A stretch of DNA of 64,000 nucleotides from positions 183,996-247,995 of the forward strand of contig NZ_JYNO01000011.1 of NCBI RefSeq assembly GCF_000934745.1. Direction: 5' to 3'. A model generated the notes under the pieces. The model saw only the letters and a program-made list of their open reading frames with translations, ran no database searches and was not told the DNA's origin. The DNA is from Desulfonatronum thioautotrophicum. GTDB taxonomy: Bacteria; Desulfobacterota; Desulfovibrionia; Desulfovibrionales; Desulfonatronaceae. Of this stretch, positions 34,478-42,766 are shown one piece after another. The stretch's first letter is position 1. Each line of letters opens with the position of its first letter. A program made the translations under genes and the position numbers.

Positions 34478-35002
34478 CTACAGCAACGTCACGCCGAGAT
34501 AACCATCGGTCTCTTGCAGGGTTCTCCAGGCCGGGCGGGAGATGAACTGTTCCTCCCAGCGATACATGGCCTGGTACAGGGCCTTGAAAAAGGCTCCGGC
34601 CACATCCGGATTTTTGACCACAACGGACTGGAAATGGCGCTGGGGCAGGATCATGCAGATGGCCGGTCCGGCAGCCTGGAGGGTGAAGAGTCGTTTGGTC
34701 CGGGTGATCAGCGACAACGCCCCGATGAATGCACCCGGCTCCAGCCGGTGCAATGTGGCCTGGCGCTCACCGTCGAAATGCCTCACCTCCAGATTTCCGC
34801 TGACCAGGCAGTAGGCCTGCGTGTCCTGCATGCCCTGTTCGAAGAGAATATCTCCCTCGCGATACCGCATGTTTTTGCAAACATAGGTCAGCGCCTTGAG
34901 GGGCTCGATACCCAGCTCGGCAAACAGGGGAATATTGCGCAACATGTTCAGATTCTGATCGAATTCACAGGCAGGACCATTAGCGTCCATGGGCGAGTTC
35001 AT
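34478..35002 (-). CDS. Cyclic nucleotide-binding domain protein
   Basis: 174 residues from ATG 35002, preceded by AAAGGGAG on the minus strand; it overlaps the 3' end of the ABC gene by 23 nt. Single cNMP-binding (CAP_ED) domain about residues 20-145: NIPLFAELGIEPLKALTYVCKNMRYREGDILFEQGMQDTQAYCLVSGNLEVRHFDG and GAFIGALSLITRTKRLFTLQA. The phosphate-binding cassette is not canonical (GAFIGALSLIT lacks the usual RxA), so real cyclic nucleotide binding is doubtful. No DNA-binding HTH follows, so it probably acts by contact with the adjacent ABC exporter. Confidence 0.8.
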   Translation of the reverse strand: MNSPMDANGPACEFDQNLNMLRNIPLFAELGIEPLKALTYVCKNMRYREGDILFEQGMQDTQAYCLVSGNLEVRHFDGERQATLHRLEPGAFIGALSLITRTKRLFTLQAAGPAICMILPQRHFQSVVVKNPDVAGAFFKALYQAMYRWEEQFISRPAWRTLQETDGYLGVTLL

Positions 35003-37502
35003 AAAATGCTCCCTTTTTAGCGATGAGTTCGGCATAGCTGCCAATTTCAAGAATAGATCCGGATTTGAGCACGGCGATCTTGTCGTAGCCCTTGAGGATG
35101 TCCAGGCGATGGGCCACGGAGATCACGGTGCTTTTACCCTTGAAGTTGCGCTCCAGCAGGTGCTGGATGCGGGCCTGCGATGCATTGTCCAGGGCCGCGG
35201 TGGCTTCGTCCAGGATCAAAATCGGGGGACGCTTGAGAAAGACGCGGGCCAGGGCCACTTTCTGGCGCTGGCCGCCGGAGAGTCGGTCTCCCTGGCTGCC
35301 GACATTGAACCGCAATCCGTATTCCAGAACCCGATCCAGGACGTCTTCCTCGATGAGTGCCTGCATCACCCGTTGCTTGATCCGCTCCTCGGCCCCGGCC
35401 ACGTCGGTCCGGGCAACACCGAACAGGATGTTGCCCAGGATGGATTCAGAGGGGATATAGTCCGCCTCGTTATAGAACTGAAAAACACCCGGAGCGAGGG
35501 ATTCGGCCTGTTCCCGGAACACTGGGCGGCAGGCCACGATGCGCTGCATCAGTTCCGAAGAAATTTGGGCCATGGAGTTGCTCGCCGCGATAAAATCGAG
35601 ACTCAGCTTGACCAGCCTGCGTTGATCCTTCTCCACCAACCGCGCGAGGTCATCAGGTTCAACCCGGCGTACAAGCTCGGCGTATTCCTCGAAATCTTCT
35701 TCCGGTATGGCAGAGTCGGCGAACAGTTCCTGCCCTTTGCCCAGGGAGGTGATCACGTCCACGGTCCGGGCGGCGACGGCATATCCCAGCTCCGTCAGCG
35801 GGGTGGTGAGTCCCTGTTTATCCAGAAATTCCAGAAGCAGAGGATTGGTGGAAAGGGTGTCCAGGGTGAAGCCGGGTTTTGCCGAGCAGCCAAAAACCAG
35901 ATTCTGGGCGACTGTCTGGCCGAGGATGTACCGGTCCGGATTGAAGGGCTCGAAATCCCCTTCCAGTTGCTGGCTGTAGGTTTTCAGGAACATGGCCCGG
36001 GCATGCAGAATATGGCCGACCATTTTCTCATCCTGTTCCGGATCCAGGGTAAAGCGGAAGCCAAAGCTGAGCACGTCCAGATAGAGGCCTACCTGCTGGA
36101 CCATCTCGATGATTCGATCCAGTTCCTTATCCTGGTCAAAGCAGGCCTTGCCTTGCAGACGCTGCGCCTCGCAAGAGTAGAGCAGATTGTCCTGCAAAGT
36201 GCCTTCAAAGATGAACGGATGTTGGGCCACCATGCCCATGTTCACGGCCATGTCCGCCTTGGTCAGCTGTTCCAGTTCGCGACCGTCGATTTTCAGGGAA
36301 CCGCCTGTATAGGAGTAGATCTGGGCGATGCACAGAGCCAGGGTGGACTTGCCCGACCCGGAGAAACCCACCAGCCCGACCATCTCACCGGGCTGGATGG
36401 ACAGGTTGATCCTGTCCAGAAGCCTGATGTTGCCATTGACCTCGTAGCTCAGGTTTTGGATGTCGATCCGGCCGTTCATCTTGTGGGGATCACGACCCGC
36501 CGGCAGGGCCAGGTAGGCCGGTATCGTATCGTAATAGTTCATGACCTGGGAGTAGCGAACCCGGCTGTCCTGATAGGTCTGATAGTATTCCATCAGTTCC
36601 TTCCAGGGATCGTAAAGCTTTTCATACGCCGAGAGGAAGGCCACGATGGCCCCGATGTCCATCCGCCCCTGAATGGCCATGTAGCCGCCCACCAGGAACA
36701 GGATGAACGGGCCGAGGCTCTGAAAGAAATTGTTGTGAAATTTGATGCCGAATTTGTAGACGTTCACGGCAAAGGTATTCTTGTATAACGCATCCAGATA
36801 TTTTTTGAACTTGCGGTCCTCCAGCCGAAAACTGGCATTGGCGTGAATTTCCTGAACCCCGCCGATGGACTCCCCGATAACCCCGCTGATGGCCTGGTTG
36901 GAATTGATCCGCCGGCGGTTGGCGTTGTTCATTCGGCGCTGCAGCCAGGGGAGCAGGATCAGGGTCGCGGGGTAGATGACCATGCTCATTGCGGCCAGCA
37001 CAGGGTTGAGATAGAACATGAATCCGACAATGGACAGAAACGTCAGGATATTCACCAGAGGAGTGGAGATGGCCTGCCCGATGAATTCACCCACCGGGTT
37101 GAGTTCGGTGACCGTGGAGTTGATGACCGAGCCCGGAGGGGTTTTGCGGAAAAACGGCAGGGGCAGGGAGATGATGTGGTTGAACAGATCGCGGCGCATG
37201 GCCCGCAAGGTCTGTTGCCCGATGTAGGTTTGCAGCAGGTTGATGACGTATTTCAGGGCTCCGGCCAGGACGACAAAGCCGATGTACAGCCCGGAATAGA
37301 GCAGCAACAAGTCGACATTGCGCATCCCGATGGCGTCGTTGATGATGTTCTTTTGCAACTCCAGGGGCAGAACCCTGGAGGCGACGGTGATGCAGATGAT
37401 CACCAGCAGGAGCAGTTGCAGCTTGATATGGCGTTTATAGACCCACGAAAAGAGCGTGCGTTGCGTGACCCGAGGTTCGGTTTTCATTACGTTGGTCCCC
37501 AT
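34980..37502 (-). CDS. ABC exporter (fused TMD-NBD) with internally duplicated NBD helical region
   Basis: 840 residues; AGGAA about 9 nt upstream of the ATG. Residues about 15-320 are a six-helix type IV exporter domain (loops include FFRKTPPGSVINSTVTELN). The NBD is unusual: Walker A GFSGSGKST at 379-387 and Q-loop near 427, but the signature LSGGQRQ is only at 741-747, Walker B ILILDE at 761-766 and H-loop H798. The distance is thus about 355 residues instead of about 105. The extra block includes three copies of the segment after the Q-loop (IFEGTLQDNLLY 431-442, ILGQTVAQNLVFG 526-538, SESILGNILFG 685-695) and a degenerate copy of the region preceding the signature (LYLDVLSFGFRF 473-484 versus VLDRVLEYGLRF 721-732). 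The first copy has lost LSGGQ. Substrate unknown. Confidence 0.85.
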   Translation of the reverse strand: MGTNVMKTEPRVTQRTLFSWVYKRHIKLQLLLLVIICITVASRVLPLELQKNIINDAIGMRNVDLLLLYSGLYIGFVVLAGALKYVINLLQTYIGQQTLRAMRRDLFNHIISLPLPFFRKTPPGSVINSTVTELNPVGEFIGQAISTPLVNILTFLSIVGFMFYLNPVLAAMSMVIYPATLILLPWLQRRMNNANRRRINSNQAISGVIGESIGGVQEIHANASFRLEDRKFKKYLDALYKNTFAVNVYKFGIKFHNNFFQSLGPFILFLVGGYMAIQGRMDIGAIVAFLSAYEKLYDPWKELMEYYQTYQDSRVRYSQVMNYYDTIPAYLALPAGRDPHKMNGRIDIQNLSYEVNGNIRLLDRINLSIQPGEMVGLVGFSGSGKSTLALCIAQIYSYTGGSLKIDGRELEQLTKADMAVNMGMVAQHPFIFEGTLQDNLLYSCEAQRLQGKACFDQDKELDRIIEMVQQVGLYLDVLSFGFRFTLDPEQDEKMVGHILHARAMFLKTYSQQLEGDFEPFNPDRYILGQTVAQNLVFGCSAKPGFTLDTLSTNPLLLEFLDKQGLTTPLTELGYAVAARTVDVITSLGKGQELFADSAIPEEDFEEYAELVRRVEPDDLARLVEKDQRRLVKLSLDFIAASNSMAQISSELMQRIVACRPVFREQAESLAPGVFQFYNEADYIPSESILGNILFGVARTDVAGAEERIKQRVMQALIEEDVLDRVLEYGLRFNVGSQGDRLSGGQRQKVALARVFLKRPPILILDEATAALDNASQARIQHLLERNFKGKSTVISVAHRLDILKGYDKIAVLKSGSILEIGSYAELIAKKGAFYELAHGR

Positions 37503-37694
37503 GGTTGCGTTTCCTGGTGCATGCGGGGTGTCTTACGGGCGTTCAAGGCCAGGAGCAAGCAGTGTTTGCCGGCTTGGGAGAAGGCGTAAACCCGCGGTTG
37601 CTGAGCACTGACTTTGATTTCTTCGGGCAAACCGCATTGCTGAAAATTCAGGCCGACTGCCTCACTGAACCGCCTGGAACAAGGATCGACACGT

Positions 37695-38177
37695 ATGTCG
37701 GAACACCTGATGGCGTATATCATCACCGCTCAGCGCGGTTCCATTGCCGGTATGGCGGAAATTATTCAGAAAATGGGCCGGGAATTGGAGTGGTCGGAGA
37801 AGTGTATCTATCAGCTCAATCTGGCCCTGGATGAGATCATCAGCAATACCATGGAATACGGTTATGCCGTGCCGGGAACGCATCGCATTGAAATTTTTCT
37901 GGAACTGGATGGGACTTTGCTCAAGATGAAGATCAAGGACAATGCCGCGCCCTTCAACCCACTGGAGAAGGCCGCGCCCGAACTGGATAAGCCGCCCCTA
38001 CAGCGGGAGCGCTGTGTGGGGGGAATGGGCATCCACATCATGAAAACCATGATGGATGCGGTTCGCTACCGGTATGAACATGGGCAGAATGTTCTGGAGT
38101 TGGAAAAGAACCTGGAAAAAGCCACATCATGTATCACCCGTCCCGTGGTCGGTCCTGGCCAGGGTGGAACTGAGTAA
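37695..38177 (+). CDS. Serine/threonine kinase, RsbW/SpoIIAB-type anti-sigma factor
   Basis: 160 residues. HATPase_c (GHKL) fold with N-box LNLALDEIISNTMEYGY (about residues 41-57), G1-like motif IKDNAAPFNPLE (with the usual D-x-G replaced by D-N-A), and the glycine-rich G2 box CVGGMGIHIMKTMMDAVRYRYEHGQNVLEL. This class phosphorylates a STAS-domain partner or sequesters a sigma factor. The STAS gene follows 11 nt downstream and a PP2C phosphatase lies convergent, so a complete partner-switching module is present; the ultimate target is unknown. It is divergently placed from the ABC exporter gene. Confidence 0.82.
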   Translation: MSEHLMAYIITAQRGSIAGMAEIIQKMGRELEWSEKCIYQLNLALDEIISNTMEYGYAVPGTHRIEIFLELDGTLLKMKIKDNAAPFNPLEKAAPELDKPPLQRERCVGGMGIHIMKTMMDAVRYRYEHGQNVLELEKNLEKATSCITRPVVGPGQGGTE

Positions 38178-38188
38178 GGGGGGTGGCA

Positions 38189-38533
38189 ATGAAGTTGGAG
38201 CAGACAACGAGGGATGGCGTTGTTGTTTTTTCGGTCAAGGGACGGCTGGACGGCAGCACTGCCGGCGAGTTTGAGCAATCGGTGCTGGCGGTTCTGGAAA
38301 ATGGAACCACAAGGATCATCTTCGATTGTAACGGGCTGGACTATATCAACAGCACCGGTTTGCGGGTCCTGGTCATGGCCTACCAGCGACTGCACGGTCG
38401 GGAAGGTCGAATAGCCGTCTGCTCGTTGAAAGATTATATTCAGGAGGTCTTCACTATTTCCGGTTACGACCAAATTTTTGCCTTGCATCAGGACTGTTCC
38501 GAGGCATTGCGGCGGTTGCGGGACGATGACTGA
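38189..38533 (+). CDS. STAS-domain anti-sigma factor antagonist
   Basis: 114 residues from ATG 38189 (AAGGGGGGT site just upstream; GTG 38183 is in frame). STAS core: VVVFSVKGRLDGSTAGEFEQSV, then IIFDCNGLDYINSTGLRVLVMAYQRL, where the Ser of INSTG is the phosphorylation site in SpoIIAA/RsbV proteins. It should be phosphorylated by the RsbW-like kinase upstream and dephosphorylated by the SpoIIE-type phosphatase encoded on the opposite strand. Its stop is 7 nt from the stop of that phosphatase. Confidence 0.87.
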   Translation: MKLEQTTRDGVVVFSVKGRLDGSTAGEFEQSVLAVLENGTTRIIFDCNGLDYINSTGLRVLVMAYQRLHGREGRIAVCSLKDYIQEVFTISGYDQIFALHQDCSEALRRLRDDD

Positions 38534-38539
38534 TGCCTG

Positions 38540-40195
38540 TCAGTTCTGTGTGGCCGTGATCGCCGAGTCAGCGGAATTCAGACGTTCAGCCATTTTGACC
38601 ACTACCATGGTGATGTCGTCCTTTTGAGAATGCTCGCCGCGAAACGCGGCCACGTCCCTGGTTATCGCATCCAGCAGTTCCTGGGCGGATTCCGCGGCAT
38701 GCTTCCGAATGGCAGCACGGAGGCGGTCCTTGCCGAAGAGTCGGCCCTGATCATTCATGGTTTCCCAGATGCCGTCGGTGCCCAAAAGGATGACCGCGCC
38801 GGGTTCCAGTCTGTTGCGGGAGGCAACCGCATACCGGCTGTTCTCCCGAACGCCCAGGGGCAGCCCGATGCCTGGCAGTTCCGTGAATTTGCCAGTGGAC
38901 GGAGAGTAAACAATGGCCGGATCATGGCCCGCGCCGGACCAATGGAGCTGAAAATCGCGGGTGTTGATGACCAGGCAGAAGAGGGTCATGAATCGGCCGG
39001 AGCCGAAGGTATCCCGGGTCATCATGCGGTTGACGTCAGCCATGCATTCAGCCAGAGAACCCGGAAGGGTGACCCGAAGCCGGATCAGGGAACGGACCGA
39101 GGCCATGATCAAGGCCGAGCCGACCCCGTGGCCACTGACGTCTCCGACAAGCACGGCAAGGTGCTCCCCGTCCCGTGTGTGGAAATAGTCGAAATAATCT
39201 CCGGTAATGGCCTCGCAGGGAATGCTCGCGCCGGCAATGTCCAGGCCGGGAACCTCGGGAGAGGCCGCAGGCAGAAGTGTGGATTGGATTTCCCTGGCCA
39301 CCTCCAGGCCACGGGTGATTCGCAGATGCTCCCGCAGTCCCTCGAGCATCTGGTTGGTGTGGCCGGCGATGAACCCCAGTTCATCATTGGTCACGGCTGG
39401 GACATAGTCGCTGAGATCTCCCTGGCTGACCCGCTCCAGGACCGAAGTCTGGTTGTCCAGGAGCAGCCCGAGATTTTTGGTATACGAGAGGATCAGGTTG
39501 ATGACCAGGGCCATCATGACGCCCATGACAAAAAGGATTTCAATGATCACCGCCCGCACGAGCATGGAAATGTCGTCCTGGCCCATGGCACTGGCCGAAA
39601 GCCAGCGTAAATCGTGGATGATCACCAGGATCAGGATGGCCGAGACGAGGAATGTCAGTAAAATCGTCAGGTAGAGAAAACGTCGTGTCAAGGGAAAGAG
39701 TGTCGCGGGGGGGGCATGACCGAATCCCAGGTGTTTGGCTTGGCCGATGACCTGCCGTTCGCGTTCCAACGTCATGTCCAGGGACTGGAACAGTCCAAAG
39801 GCGAGAAAGCCCAGGACCACTTTCATCCCGCTGCGCACCAGCGGGAAATCCATGAAAACGAGGTTGAACACGGCGATAGTCAGGCCGACGCCGACGAGTA
39901 GGGAGAGCTCGATCCTGAACTGGCGACGGGAGCGTTCCAGGGGAGGAAGTGGATCGACCAGCCGATGGATCAGGACCAGCCGCAGCAGATACGCGGCGGC
40001 AAGGGGAATGAAGATGATCCGACCCAGCTCCCAGACCGAGAGCGACTCGAGCAGAGGTCAGACGCTTCCCCCGTAAAGCGCCATAATGACCAGGGCGAAA
40101 ATGTAATGGGCCAGGGCGCGCATGTCCCCGCTGCGCGGGGAATAGAGTGCTGGTTGTTTGCTGGGGGAAATGGATGAGGCGGAATGTGTGGCCAT
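38540..40195 (-). CDS. SpoIIE-type PP2C phosphatase with membrane sensor and HAMP, probable selenoprotein (TGA at 40058-40060)
   Basis: Reading from the ATG at 40195, the frame stays open to 38540 (551 residues) except for one TGA at 40058-40060, residue 46. The interrupted part is clearly coding: membrane helix 1 (about residues 30-45, HYIFALVIMALYGGSV) ends at the TGA, then PLLESLSVWELGR and helices at about 56-77, 92-115, 123-141, 174-196 and 214-238. A HAMP-like region (about 236-288) leads to the PP2C domain with GDYFDYF (332-338), metal-binding GDVSGHG (351-357), GTDGIWE and DDITMVV. A GGUCU hairpin follows the TGA. It probably reactivates the neighbouring STAS protein, under control of the membrane domain. 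A conventional start at GTG 39871 would discard the first four membrane helices. Sec use is inferred. Confidence 0.75.
40027..40060 (-). promoter_or_regulatory. Candidate bacterial SECIS element in the PP2C gene
   Basis: On the minus strand the TGA (40060-40058) is followed by 20 nt, then loop GGTCT (40037-40033). The loop is closed by a 6-bp stem, GCTCTC (40043-40038) with GGGAGC (40032-40027), including one G-U pair. Loop and spacing are identical to the element at 299-333. The structure is seen in the sequence; function is inferred. Confidence 0.7.
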
Positions 40196-40417
40196 TCCCG
40201 CTAACTACACCTCGCCGGAGCGAACCGCAAGACACCAACGGTCCGCTTCTTCCTTCCTTATTCTGCAAACTTTAGGACGAGAGAATGCAGCGTAGCCAAA
40301 GCCCGAAATGGCCCGACAGGCAACAAGTCCGGTGAGCTGGTTTTTCTTCATGGGCGTCATTTTTTTGTTCAAATTATCGAATGTGGGCTTGTTCACAACG
40401 CCGGTTAAGGAGCTGTT

Positions 40418-41053
40418 ATGAAACATTGGGTGTGGGCGCTGATGTTTTGTCTTGCCTGGACGGGTTCGGCCGGAGCCGAATCCTTCAAGACCCTGGCGGG
40501 TATTGAGCTGGGCTCGGAAATGGATCACTACTGGCATCTTGTGTATCGGGATACCGCGACCGAACATCCGGATGTGCTGTTCATGAAGGAAGCCAAGCTC
40601 AAGCCCTGGGTTATTCCGGGAGTCCGGGGCGGATCGTTGAGCTATACCGCGTGCAGGGATGAGGAACTGGTATCCCGTGTGAAAATAAAATTCGCGGAGC
40701 GCAGCGAATCCTTGTTTCGGGATCTTTTCGCTGATCCCACGGAAAAGCTGTTCCGGGACTTGAACCGGATGTATCGGGAGCGTTGGGGCAGGCCGGATCA
40801 ATGGCTGGGCAACCCCTTCAACACCATCCAGGCCTGGAAGTGGATTCTGGGCAAGGACGGCCCGGAGCAGGTGGAGGTTGTGCTTATGTACAGCAAGGTG
40901 GAGGACGTGCGACCGGGCGTGTCCATCAAAATGACGCATACCACCTTATGGGATGAGGAGCGGGCCTGTTGGGAACAATCCCGCGATCGGGAGGGAATGG
41001 ATATGAACGGCGAAAAGGAAATCCGCAGGCTTGAGGATTTTATCCCGCACTGA
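40418..41053 (+). CDS. Exported protein of unknown function
   Basis: 211 residues. Signal peptide MKHWVWALMFCLAWTGSAGA; clear TAAGGAG site before the ATG. The mature part starts SFKTLAGIELGSEMDHYWHLVYRDTATEHP and contains KIKFAERSESLFRDLFADPTEKLFRDLNRMYRERWGRPDQWLGNPFNTIQAWKWIL, a pattern common in small periplasmic proteins of sulfate reducers where calcium- or sulfate-binding is not shown. No membrane helix after the signal. I do not recognise a named family. It is separated from the PP2C gene by a 222-nt divergent region that should hold both promoters. Confidence 0.7.
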   Translation: MKHWVWALMFCLAWTGSAGAESFKTLAGIELGSEMDHYWHLVYRDTATEHPDVLFMKEAKLKPWVIPGVRGGSLSYTACRDEELVSRVKIKFAERSESLFRDLFADPTEKLFRDLNRMYRERWGRPDQWLGNPFNTIQAWKWILGKDGPEQVEVVLMYSKVEDVRPGVSIKMTHTTLWDEERACWEQSRDREGMDMNGEKEIRRLEDFIPH

Positions 41054-41073
41054 ATCATCTCGCTCCTGCCCCC

Positions 41074-41344
41074 CGTCCCCGTGCACGTCCCCGTCCTCGT
41101 GCACGTGAACGTGAACGTGCACGAGGACGCCAAGAACATCACACCATGACCGCCGCAACGGCTTTGTTCGCCGCGATATGCCTAAAAAAATGATTATTTT
41201 GGAAAAAACGCCCATGGCGGATTGTTCGGTGGATTTCAACATGTTCCGAATGCTTTTAGTTGTTTTGCCTGATTCCTGGCGGCTGAACGGGGACGTGGAC
41301 GGGGATGGGGACGTTCAGGTGCATGTGCATGGGGCGTGGGCATG
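41074..41344. repeat. Two facing arrays of degenerate hexamers (CGTNNN and complement)
   Basis: The 325-nt gap 41054-41378 has no gene. From 41074 to 41127 nine in-phase hexamers of form CGTNNN occur (CGTCCC, CGTGCA, CGTCCT, CGTGAA variants). Within them CGTCCTCGTGCACGT (41092-41106) pairs perfectly with 41115-41129 across an 8-nt loop. A second array of about ten hexamers at 41285-41344 (GGACGT, GGACGG, GGATGG, GCATGT) is roughly the reverse complement. The 41130-41284 middle shows nothing recognisable. Confidence 0.65.
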
Positions 41345-41378
41345 GTGACGGGGAGTGATATGCGCTTGATGGGGGGCA

Positions 41379-42395
41379 ATGGTGGCTGATGCATCCTTCG
41401 CGTTTCCGGAACAGCCTGTTCCCTTGTACTGGAACGGGCTGCTGCTTCGGGTGCCGCCGTCCTGGACTCCGGCGGTTCTGGATAAGTACTATCTGCTGGT
41501 CGAGGATGATCAGGGGCCGGTGATGGAGGTCAAGTGGGGGTGGGTCCGGGGGAAGTTGTCCTTTGACAAGGTATTTCAGAAGCTTTCCAAGGAATTGAAG
41601 GGAGCGGAATTTTTCAGCGGAGATGAAGGAGAGCCTCAAGATCCATCCGGGCGTGATGATTCCAAGCCGGCTGGGGAGGCGGTTCCACGCCCATGGGCTC
41701 AGGCCGTGGCTGAGTTGGAGATGCGTATGGCGGAGCAAGAAGTCCGGGCCCGACCCATATTTTGGCGGGTGCGCGACCACCTTGAGAGCGAGCTGCCCGC
41801 CAAAAACATCACGGCAGGCCGGGGCGCGGTGGTGCATTCATCTGTCTCCGGACTGGCCTGGATGATCCAGTTTTACGAAGCCGGAGGACGATCCGTCGTC
41901 GAGGATGCGATTGCCATCCTGCACAGCCTGCAAAATCCGGATCCGAATCACTGGCTTCCCTGGGAGCTTTTTGGTATCCGCTTCCGGACTCCGCCTTGGC
42001 TGGAGCTGGCCGCGCACTCTTTCAAGGCCGGTCGGTACCGCCTGGAATTCAAGAACCGAGGCTGGAAAAGCCCAACCAGGCTGGTCCTGGAACGGATTGC
42101 CCCGGCACGAGCGGTTTTGAAGGGCCAGGGCTTGCGGGAGTGGGCCGAGGCCTATTACGCCAAGGAGCTGGGCTCGTTGCGGGCCCTGGACACAACGCGG
42201 TCTTCCGTGGAGGTTCGCTGGCAGAAACCGCCCAGTGGATGGACACGCCGGGGGTCCCGGGCCTTTATCCGGCTTTCGGAAGACGGGCGGATGATCCTGG
42301 CCATGTTTCTGCTCCAGGCCCGACTTGCGGAGTTGAATGAATTCGGATCCATCGGAAATACCTATGCCACAATCCCCCGACATGAAGGCGGCTGA
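41379..42395 (+). CDS. Hypothetical protein linked to a PqqD-like gene
   Basis: 338 residues, ATG at 41379 behind a G-rich GGGGGG site. No signal peptide or membrane helix. The N-terminal part (LYWNGLLLRVPPSWTPAVLDKYYLLVEDDQGPVMEVKWGWVRG) and a similar later segment (WELFGIRFRTPPWLELAAHSFKAGRYRLEFKNRG) look like two copies of one domain, each beginning with a W-x-(L/I)-x3-(R)-x-P-P pattern, about 205 residues apart. The middle is charged and low in complexity (residues about 85-110). Function unknown; it overlaps the PqqD-like gene by 59 nt, implying coupled translation. Confidence 0.65.
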   Translation: MVADASFAFPEQPVPLYWNGLLLRVPPSWTPAVLDKYYLLVEDDQGPVMEVKWGWVRGKLSFDKVFQKLSKELKGAEFFSGDEGEPQDPSGRDDSKPAGEAVPRPWAQAVAELEMRMAEQEVRARPIFWRVRDHLESELPAKNITAGRGAVVHSSVSGLAWMIQFYEAGGRSVVEDAIAILHSLQNPDPNHWLPWELFGIRFRTPPWLELAAHSFKAGRYRLEFKNRGWKSPTRLVLERIAPARAVLKGQGLREWAEAYYAKELGSLRALDTTRSSVEVRWQKPPSGWTRRGSRAFIRLSEDGRMILAMFLLQARLAELNEFGSIGNTYATIPRHEGG

Positions 42396-42756
42396 AACAT
42401 CCTCCCCTGCATCCCGCAAGGAAGCTCTGGCGTTTCGCCCCGTGCGCAGCAAGGATGTTCAGGAACATCCGCAGCCCAATGGGATCATTCGGCTGAGCTA
42501 TCCGACGACTATGAAGCCCTGGTTTGGGAAATGGGCGCAGAAGTTCGGCAAGTGGGACGGCAGGCCGATGGTCAAACAGCTGGAGCTGGATGAAATGGGA
42601 GGGCTGGCCTGGAGTCTGATCAACGGACAAAATACCGTGCAGCAGATCATCGACGCCTTCATCCGGGAGTACGGCTTGGAGCGCAAGGAGGCGGAACTTT
42701 CCGTGACCGCCTTCATCAAGGAACTGGGGCGCAGGGGGATCGTTGGGCTGCGCTGA
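42337..42756 (+). CDS. PqqD-like (RiPP recognition element fold) protein
   Basis: 139 residues if started at ATG 42337 (GGAG 4 nt upstream); ATG 42364 is possible. The C-terminal 80 residues carry the PqqD pattern: QLELDEMGGLAWSLINGQNTVQQIIDAFIREYGLERKEAELSVTAFIKELGRRGIVGL, a winged helix that in RiPP systems binds leader peptides. The N-terminal half is variable. No radical SAM or precursor peptide is adjacent here (the nearest radical SAM is 30 kb away), so it is an orphan or serves the 41379 protein. The aligned W in GGLAW and the D-A-F box support the assignment. Confidence 0.75.
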   Translation: MNSDPSEIPMPQSPDMKAAETSSPASRKEALAFRPVRSKDVQEHPQPNGIIRLSYPTTMKPWFGKWAQKFGKWDGRPMVKQLELDEMGGLAWSLINGQNTVQQIIDAFIREYGLERKEAELSVTAFIKELGRRGIVGLR

Positions 42757-42766
42757 TCCCTCAAGC

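Noticed and set aside
37487..37726. A minus-strand ORF in the gap between the ABC exporter and the RsbW-like gene
   Set aside because: No RBS or recognisable family, and it overlaps the start of the RsbW-like gene on the other strand.
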